64,000 nucleotides of DNA from DAITPV01 sp050692555. Its GTDB lineage: Bacteria; Actinomycetota; UBA4738; CALAEC01. A model generated the notes under the pieces. It did no database searches and had not been told where the DNA came from. It saw nothing but the letters and a program-made list of their open reading frames with translations. Below are positions 59,216 through 64,000 of this stretch, piece by piece (position 1 is the first letter of the stretch; each line of letters begins with the position of its first letter). The translations under genes were made by a program, and so were the position numbers. The DNA is taken from assembly GCA_050692555.1 (NCBI GenBank), contig JBOGVS010000013.1:6383-70382 (forward strand), written 5' to 3'.

Positions 59216-59688
59216 CCCGCCTCCACCGGCCGCCACTTCCACACCAGGTACTCGTGGTCGTCGTCCTCGTACAGGGTGTCCAGGGTCACCTCGACCTCGG
59301 CCCCGACCGGCAGCGGCTCCGTTCTCTCACCGGCCACCTGGCCGAGGACCACCATTCGTTCCTCGTCGAGCTCCACGGCTGCCACCCCGTAGGGGACGAA
59401 CGGGTCGGAGGAGACGGCCGGGGGAGGCGGCGGGTAGTGGTTCACCGTCGAGCTCCATACGCGTCCGCGGCGGCTGAGGCGAACCTCCTCGAGATCCGTG
59501 CCGTCGCAGGCGGGGTTCCGGCAGAACGTCCTCTCCGGAGGGAAGAAGAAGGTGCCGCACGTGGCGCACCGGGTTCCCAGGAGTTGGGGCTCCCGCTCGT
59601 CCGTGGTGAACCACCCGTCGATCGCGGGGACGCGCTGCTTCGGGGTTCGCTGCTGGTTCGCCACGGGATCAGTGAGGAGCTGGCTCAT
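59212..59688 (-). CDS. Zn-ribbon OB-fold protein (DUF35)
   Basis: A 158-residue partner of the adjoining thiolase. Zinc ribbon CATCGTFFFPPERTFCRNPAC (about 41-61), OB-fold with GRVWSSTVNHYPPPPP, FVPYGVAAVELDEERMVVLGQV and LPVGAEVEVTLDTLYED. The DUF35 domain docks on the thiolase and may hold the CoA arm. First gene of the operon; the operator begins 2 bp before its ATG. Confidence 0.88.
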   Translation of the reverse strand: MSQLLTDPVANQQRTPKQRVPAIDGWFTTDEREPQLLGTRCATCGTFFFPPERTFCRNPACDGTDLEEVRLSRRGRVWSSTVNHYPPPPPAVSSDPFVPYGVAAVELDEERMVVLGQVAGERTEPLPVGAEVEVTLDTLYEDDDHEYLVWKWRPVEAG

Positions 59689-59689
59689 T

Positions 59690-59704
59690 CTGACACACCG
59701 TCAG
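59690..59704. promoter_or_regulatory. Regulon operator 8 (CTGAC-N5-GTCAG)
   Basis: CTGACACACCGTCAG with perfect arms, ending 1-2 bp before the ATG (59688, minus strand) of the DUF35 gene. It covers the expected transcription start. It is 65 bp from the TetR-P450 operon on the other strand, so it might affect that too. Confidence 0.7.
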
Positions 59705-59755
59705 ATGCGGCTCCCGGCCTCCTCACGTTAGGTAGCGCTCGTTATTTATCTCGGA

Positions 59756-59761
59756 TATGCT
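59756..59761 (+). promoter_or_regulatory. -10 box of the TetR-P450 operon, leaderless
   Basis: TATGCT, then 7 nt, then ATG 59769. The in-frame ATG at 59757 falls inside the box and is unlikely to be used. Confidence 0.5.
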
Positions 59762-59768
59762 ACACGAC

Positions 59769-60389
59769 ATGGCCCGGACCCAGGAGCAGCGTCGAGACGA
59801 GACTCGCCGGCGGCTCCTCGCCGCGGCAGCGGAGGTCTTCGCGGACCGCGGTGTGGACAACGCCTCGGTGGACGCCATCGCCGACGCCGCCGAGCGCACC
59901 TCCGGCTCGATCTACGCCCACTTCGGGAGCAAGGAAGGCCTCCTGTTCGAGCTGGTGGACGCGTGGAAGAACGACGTCGCGGCCGCCGCCTCCGCCGAGG
60001 TGATCACCGCCACGACCCTCGACGAGCGCCTGGCCGCGCTGTGGCGAAACTTCTCCCACCCGCCCTCGGACGGCGCCGGTCGCTGGCTCCAGCTCGAGCA
60101 CGAGCTGTGGCGGTGGGCCACCCGCGAGGGGAACGAGCAGGTTCGCACCCGGCTGACCGCCCGGTACCGGGAAGCGTGGCGGGCGCTGATCGAGGCGCTG
60201 GAGAGCTGGCGTGACGAAGGGCTCATCGACCCGAAGGTAGAGCCCGGGGCGCTGGCCCCGATGGTCATCGGGCTGCTGATCGGTCTGGAGATGCAGCACC
60301 GCGTCAACCCCGCGGTGGTGGACGAGTCGGTAGCCGTGGCCGGGCTGCGGCAGCTCCTCGGCGCGAACAACGGAAGGGAGCCGGCGTGA
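59769..60389 (+). CDS. TetR family regulator of the P450 operon
   Basis: A 206-residue repressor. DNA-binding domain RRRLLAAAAEVFADRGVDNASVDAIADAAERTSGSIYAHFGSKEGLL (about 14-60); helical ligand domain with WLQLEHELWRWATREGN and PMVIGLLIGLEMQHRVNP. It overlaps the P450 gene by 4 bases (GTGA), so it probably senses a substrate or product of the P450. Because no CTGAC site precedes it in the usual position relative to its -10 box, it is a less likely regulator of the shared regulon than the protein at 28156. Confidence 0.88.
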   Translation: MARTQEQRRDETRRRLLAAAAEVFADRGVDNASVDAIADAAERTSGSIYAHFGSKEGLLFELVDAWKNDVAAAASAEVITATTLDERLAALWRNFSHPPSDGAGRWLQLEHELWRWATREGNEQVRTRLTARYREAWRALIEALESWRDEGLIDPKVEPGALAPMVIGLLIGLEMQHRVNPAVVDESVAVAGLRQLLGANNGREPA

Positions 60390-61597
60390 AGCTGGACGAG
60401 GTGGACCTGCTCGAGGACGCCTGGGCGCAGGGCGTTCCCCACGAGGCCTTCGACCTCCTGCGCCGCGAGGCGCCGGTGTACCGGCACCCCGAGCCCGAGG
60501 GAGGGCCGGGCTTCTGGGCCATCACCAAGCACGCCGACGTGTACTCGATCAGCCGCGATTTCCAAACCCTCTCCTCGGAGCTGGGCGCCACGTTCATCGA
60601 GGACCAGACCGACGAGGCCCTGGCCCAGATGCGGCTGTCGATCCTCAACATGGATCCGCCGAAGCACGAGCGGTACCGGAAGCTGGTGAACAAGGCGTTC
60701 CTGGCGCGGGGCGTCGGGGGACTGATCGACTCCATCGAGCGTCATGCCGGGGAGGTCGTCGACGGCATCATCGACCGAGGGGAGTGCGAGTTCGTTGAGG
60801 ACGTGGCTTCGCGGCTGCCACTCGACGTGATCTGCGAGATGGTCGGCGTGCCTCCCGAAGACTGGCCTCAGATGTTCACATGGTCGAACAAGCTGGTGGG
60901 CTGGGACGATCCCGATTTCCAGACCACGCCGGAAGAAGGCCGGGCGGCGGCGTTCGAGATCTACCAGTACTGCGACACGTTCGCCGCGAAGCGACGGGCG
61001 GAACCGCGCGAGGACCTGATGACCGCCCTGGTGGAGGCCGAGGTCGAGGGCGAGCGGATGACCGACCTGGAGATCAACCTGTTCTTCGTCACGCTGATCG
61101 TGGCTGGCACCGAGACCACCCGGAATCTGATCTCCCACTCGATGCTGGCGCTGATCGAGAATCCCGAAGAGGGCGAACGCCTCCGGAAGGACCCCTCGCT
61201 GTGGACCACCGGGGTGGAGGAGATGCTCCGGTGGGGTACCTCCATCCACAACTTCCGGCGCACCGCGACGCGCGACACCGAGGTGCGCGGCGTCCCCATC
61301 AGGGCCAACGACAAGCTGGTGCTCTACTACATGTCCGCCAACCGCGACGAGGAGGTCTTCGCCGACCCGCACCGGTTCGACGTCGGCCGGAGCCCGAACG
61401 AGCACGTGACCTTCGGCGGCGGCGGGGTCCACTACTGCCTGGGCGCCAGGCTGGCCCGGGCGGAGATCTCGGCGATCATGCGGCAGCTGGTCGACCGCCT
61501 CGACGACGTCGAGCTGGCCGAGCCCGTAAGGCGTCTGCGTTCGGACTTCATCAACGGCATCAAGGAGATGCGGCTGAGTTTCCGTCCGGCGGCCTAG
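60386..61597 (+). CDS. Cytochrome P450, CYP125/CYP142-like
   Basis: Heme monooxygenase of 403 residues, soluble. Heme-ligand loop FGGGGVHYCLGARLAR (about 347-362), I-helix AGTETTRNLISHSM, K-helix EEMLR and the RRTATRDTEVRGVPI strand. The end LRSDFINGIKEMRLSF and the lead FWAITKHADVYSISRDFQTLSS resemble CYP125 and related sterol C-26 hydroxylases, which start side-chain degradation. The steroid assignment rests on these resemblances and the neighbours (acyl-CoA dehydrogenases after it); related bile-acid or fatty-acid substrates are possible. Confidence 0.88.
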   Translation: MKLDEVDLLEDAWAQGVPHEAFDLLRREAPVYRHPEPEGGPGFWAITKHADVYSISRDFQTLSSELGATFIEDQTDEALAQMRLSILNMDPPKHERYRKLVNKAFLARGVGGLIDSIERHAGEVVDGIIDRGECEFVEDVASRLPLDVICEMVGVPPEDWPQMFTWSNKLVGWDDPDFQTTPEEGRAAAFEIYQYCDTFAAKRRAEPREDLMTALVEAEVEGERMTDLEINLFFVTLIVAGTETTRNLISHSMLALIENPEEGERLRKDPSLWTTGVEEMLRWGTSIHNFRRTATRDTEVRGVPIRANDKLVLYYMSANRDEEVFADPHRFDVGRSPNEHVTFGGGGVHYCLGARLARAEISAIMRQLVDRLDDVELAEPVRRLRSDFINGIKEMRLSFRPAA

Positions 61598-61616
61598 GGC
61601 TACACTCGCCGCGCCG

Positions 61617-62780
61617 ATGGATCTCACGTTCACTCAGGAGCAGGAGGCGTTCCGCCGCGAAGCTCGGACGTGGCTCGACGCGAACGTCCCTGCGGAACGG
61701 CTCCGGTCCATGGACACCGCCGAGGGGTTCGAGGATCACCGCGGCTGGGAGCGAACGCTCCACGAGGGCGGCTGGGCCGCCATCACCTGGCCGAAGGAGT
61801 ACGGCGGCCGTGACGCCACGCTCGTCGAGTTCCTGATCTTCGAGGAGGAGTACCACGCCGCCGGAGCACCTCTCCGCGTGAACCAGAACGGGCTGTTCCT
61901 CCTGGCCCCCACGCTCTTGGAGCACGGGACCGAGGAGCAGAAGCGACGGTTCCTTCCTCGGATGGCCGCCGGCGAGGACATCTGGTGCCAGGGATGGTCC
62001 GAGCCGAACGTGGGCAGCGATCTCGCTGCCGTGGGAAGCCGAGCCGAACGCGACGGCGACGACTGGGCCCTGAACGGCCAGAAGACGTGGTGCACCAGGG
62101 GAGCGTTCGCCGACTGGATGTTCGGTCTGTTCCGCTCCGACCCCGATTCGGAGCGCCACCGGGGGCTCACCATGATCCTGCTTCCCCTCGATGCCGACGG
62201 CGTGACCATCCGCCCCATCCAGCAGCTCAACGGAGAGACGGGCTTCGCCGAGGTGTTCCTCGACGACGTGCGGGTGCCGGTGGACAACACCCTCGGTGGT
62301 GAGGGGGAGGGCTGGGGCGTGGCCATGTCCACCGCCGGGTTCGAGCGTGGGCTCCTGCTTCGGCCCCCGGGACGGTTCCTGGCGGCCGCTCGGCGGCTGG
62401 TGGACCTGTACGAGCGGTCCAGCGACTCGGCCCCGGCGAGCCTCCGCGACTCGGTGGTCGGGTCGTGGATGGACGCCGAGGCGTACCGACTCCACGCGGA
62501 GTGGACGGTGTCCAGGCTCACGGAGGGGGAGACCATCGGACCGGAGGCCAGCATGACCAAGGTGTTCTGGTCCGAGATGGACCTCCGGCTGCACGAGACC
62601 GCCCTCGAGCTGCTGGGTCCCGACGCCGAGCTGACCCGTGGCGGGCCCGACGCCGTCGACGGAGGGCGGTGGGTCGACGGGTTCCTGTTCTCGCTGGCCG
62701 GCCCGATCTACGCGGGGACGAACGAGATCCAGCGGACCATCGTGGCCGAGCGGGTCCTCGGCCTTCCCCGGAGCCGGTAG
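61617..62780 (+). CDS. Acyl-CoA dehydrogenase, alpha-type subunit of a pair
   Basis: A 387-residue acyl-CoA dehydrogenase: ITWPKEYGGRDATLVEFLIFEEEYHAAGAP, WCQGWSEPNVGSDLAAVGSRAER, LNGQKTWCTRGAFADWMFGLF and IYAGTNEIQRTIVAERVLGLPR. The canonical Glu at YEG is Ala. It has a TACACT -10 box 10 nt before ATG 61617. The next gene, the smaller subunit, overlaps its stop (TAGTG). Confidence 0.9.
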   Translation: MDLTFTQEQEAFRREARTWLDANVPAERLRSMDTAEGFEDHRGWERTLHEGGWAAITWPKEYGGRDATLVEFLIFEEEYHAAGAPLRVNQNGLFLLAPTLLEHGTEEQKRRFLPRMAAGEDIWCQGWSEPNVGSDLAAVGSRAERDGDDWALNGQKTWCTRGAFADWMFGLFRSDPDSERHRGLTMILLPLDADGVTIRPIQQLNGETGFAEVFLDDVRVPVDNTLGGEGEGWGVAMSTAGFERGLLLRPPGRFLAAARRLVDLYERSSDSAPASLRDSVVGSWMDAEAYRLHAEWTVSRLTEGETIGPEASMTKVFWSEMDLRLHETALELLGPDAELTRGGPDAVDGGRWVDGFLFSLAGPIYAGTNEIQRTIVAERVLGLPRSR

Positions 62781-63817
62781 TGCGGTTCTCCTTCGACCAG
62801 GAGCAGCGAGAGTTCGCCTCCGCGCTTCGGAGCTTCCTGGAGAAGGAGTGCACCGCCGATCACCTCCGCGACGCGGCCGCCTCGGAGACCGGCCGGTCGT
62901 CCGAACGGTGGGCCCGGCTGGCGGAGATGGGTGTGGTGGGGTTCACCGTTCCCACCGAGCTCGGCGGGCTGGGGATGGACGAGGTCGGACTGGCCCTCCT
63001 CCTCGAGGAGACCGGTCGCGCGGCGCTGCCCGAGCCGGTGGTGGAGACCACCGCGGTGGCGGTGCCGCTGCTCGCGGAGACCGGATCGGACGAGCTGAAG
63101 GGGAAATGGCTCCCGGGGGTCGCGGAAGGCCGGGCCATCCTCACCGTCGGGCTCGAAGCCAACAACCGGGTCTCCGACGCCCACGTCGCCTACCTCCTCA
63201 TCCTCCAGGCCGGCGAGGAGCTCCACGCCGTCACCCCGGACCGGGTGGAGCTTCGCCCCCAGCCGTCTCTCGATCCCACTCGCCGGCTGTTCTCCGTGGA
63301 CTGGACGCCCGGCCCGGAGACGCTGATCGCCGAGGGAGACGAAGCCAGTCGGGCCATCGACGCTGCGTTCGACCGTGGCGCCCTGGGCGCTGCGCTGCAG
63401 CTGCTGGGCCTCGCCGGCCGAATGATCGAGATGGGAGCCGAATACGCCAAGGAGCGCCAGCAGTTCGGCAAGCCCATCGGGAGCTTCCAGGCCGTCAAGC
63501 AGCTGTTGGCCGATGCGTTGATCCGCCTGGAGTTCACCAGGCCCGTGGTCTACCGGGCGGCGTACTCGGTGGCGCATGGGGTCGAGAATCGCTCCCGGGA
63601 CGTGTCGATGGCCAAGGCGTTGGCCTCGGAAGCGGCCGCGCATGCCTCGCGAGCGTCACTCCAGGTCCACGGAGCGATCGGGTACACCGAGGAACACGAC
63701 CTCCACCTGTGGCTCAAGCGAGCCCGAGCCCTTGCGTGGGCGTGGGGGAACACCGCGTGGCACAGGGATCGCGTGGCCACCGCCGTGCTGGGTCCTGGCC
63801 CAGAGGTCCCTGGTTAG
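62780..63817 (+). CDS. Acyl-CoA dehydrogenase, beta-type subunit of a pair
   Basis: A 345-residue relative with a shortened middle domain: FSFDQEQREFASALRSFLEKE, GVVGFTVPTELGGLGMDEVGLALLLEETGRAAL, YAKERQQFGKPIGSFQAVKQLLAD and LQVHGAIGYTEEHDLHLWLKRA. Pairs with the product of 61617 as FadE27/29 pairs with FadE26/28. GTG 62780 lies in the TAGTG overlap. Confidence 0.9.
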   Translation: MRFSFDQEQREFASALRSFLEKECTADHLRDAAASETGRSSERWARLAEMGVVGFTVPTELGGLGMDEVGLALLLEETGRAALPEPVVETTAVAVPLLAETGSDELKGKWLPGVAEGRAILTVGLEANNRVSDAHVAYLLILQAGEELHAVTPDRVELRPQPSLDPTRRLFSVDWTPGPETLIAEGDEASRAIDAAFDRGALGAALQLLGLAGRMIEMGAEYAKERQQFGKPIGSFQAVKQLLADALIRLEFTRPVVYRAAYSVAHGVENRSRDVSMAKALASEAAAHASRASLQVHGAIGYTEEHDLHLWLKRARALAWAWGNTAWHRDRVATAVLGPGPEVPG

Positions 63818-63829
63818 CTCCCGGCCGTT

Positions 63830-63849
63830 GCCCCACTTCAACTTGGGGC
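63830..63849. terminator. Hairpin after the acyl-CoA dehydrogenase pair
   Basis: GCCCCA and TGGGGC form a 6-bp stem with an 8-nt loop, 12 bp after the stop at 63817. There is no T run. Confidence 0.4.
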
Positions 63850-63863
63850 CGAAACTAGAGGGC

Positions 63864-64000
63864 GTGCAGCCCCAGACCAGGTACGCCCGGAGCGGCCACG
63901 TTCACATCGCGTACCAGGTGGTCGGAGAGGGCCCCTTCGACCTGGTGTACGTGCCCGGTTGGATCTCGAACGTCGAATACGTTTGGGAGGAGCCGAGAGT
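63864..64000 (+). CDS. Start of an adenylate/guanylate cyclase-type protein with alpha/beta hydrolase lead (3' partial)
   Basis: Only about 45 codons are in the window. QTRYARSGHVHIAYQVVGEGPFDLVYVPGWISNVEYVW is the typical beginning of actinobacterial class III cyclases that carry an N-terminal alpha/beta hydrolase domain, or of the hydrolase alone. The GTG at 63864 begins the conserved stretch. The rest lies outside the window. Confidence 0.6.
   Translation, partial: MQPQTRYARSGHVHIAYQVVGEGPFDLVYVPGWISNVEYVWEEPR

Noticed and set aside
59757..59768. Upstream in-frame ATG for the TetR gene
   Set aside because: It lies inside the -10 box TATGCT, so it could not be transcribed from that promoter; ATG 59769 follows at the leaderless distance.
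1..64000. CRISPR arrays, tRNA or rRNA genes, insertion sequences, phage integrase and attachment sites
   Set aside because: None were seen. All intervals between genes are short, and no transposase, integrase or cloverleaf-like sequence was noticed; a covariance-model scan was not possible here.

Overview
The window comes from a high-G+C actinobacterium, probably an uncultured, non-mycobacterial lineage. Supporting signs are many GTG starts, stop/start overlaps (ATGA, GTGA, TAGTG), luciferase-like oxidoreductases of the type that often use F420, a PAC2 protein, DUF35/thiolase pairs and many acyl-CoA enzymes. No rRNA, tRNA, CRISPR array, insertion sequence or phage gene was seen. Coding density is very high: no stretch over 300 bases lacks a gene.

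Layout. 1-7.6 kb holds housekeeping and small genes: a family 5 uracil-DNA glycosylase (5' end outside the window), an ABC exporter, a secreted RTX-repeat protein, a GNAT acetyltransferase, a frameshifted PAC2 gene, three tandem DUF4190 membrane proteins and nicotinate phosphoribosyltransferase. 8.2-35 kb is a dense catabolic region: hydratases, thiolase-fold proteins with DUF35 partners, acyl-CoA ligases, paired acyl-CoA dehydrogenases, enoyl-CoA hydratases, short-chain dehydrogenases, LLM flavoenzymes, a BKACE enzyme, a TetR and an IclR regulator. 34.8-36.7 kb has ribBA and an FMN reductase. 36.7-38.6 kb is a small island of lower G+C with an unrecognised gene and an AAA ATPase. 39.2-43.7 kb is another acyl-CoA operon. 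44.3-49.1 kb is a MarR-controlled cassette (ABC exporter, epoxide hydrolase, AlkZ-like glycosylase). 51.3-63.8 kb holds echA20-ipdA-ipdB-ipdC, a trypsin-like protease with a small partner, fadA6, a thiolase/DUF35 pair, a TetR-P450 operon and an acyl-CoA dehydrogenase pair. The last 137 bases start an adenylate-cyclase-type protein.

How the genes work together. The echA20-ipdABC order plus fadA6 matches the end of bacterial steroid breakdown (opening of the C and D rings after HIP-CoA). The P450, paired acyl-CoA dehydrogenases, MaoC pairs, racemase-like CoA-transferase and Ltp2-like aldolase/DUF35 sets fit side-chain shortening. Many of these units share one 15-bp inverted repeat, CTGAC-N5-GTCAG, next to their starts (eight sites found by eye). 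One site precedes the operon that encodes a TetR regulator (28156-28818), which is therefore the best candidate for the controlling repressor. The site differs from the KstR and KstR2 boxes known in mycobacteria. Many first genes of operons have a TAnnnT -10 box 6-7 nt before the start codon, so leaderless mRNAs appear common.

All assignments are from reading sequence and recalled family knowledge; no database search was run.
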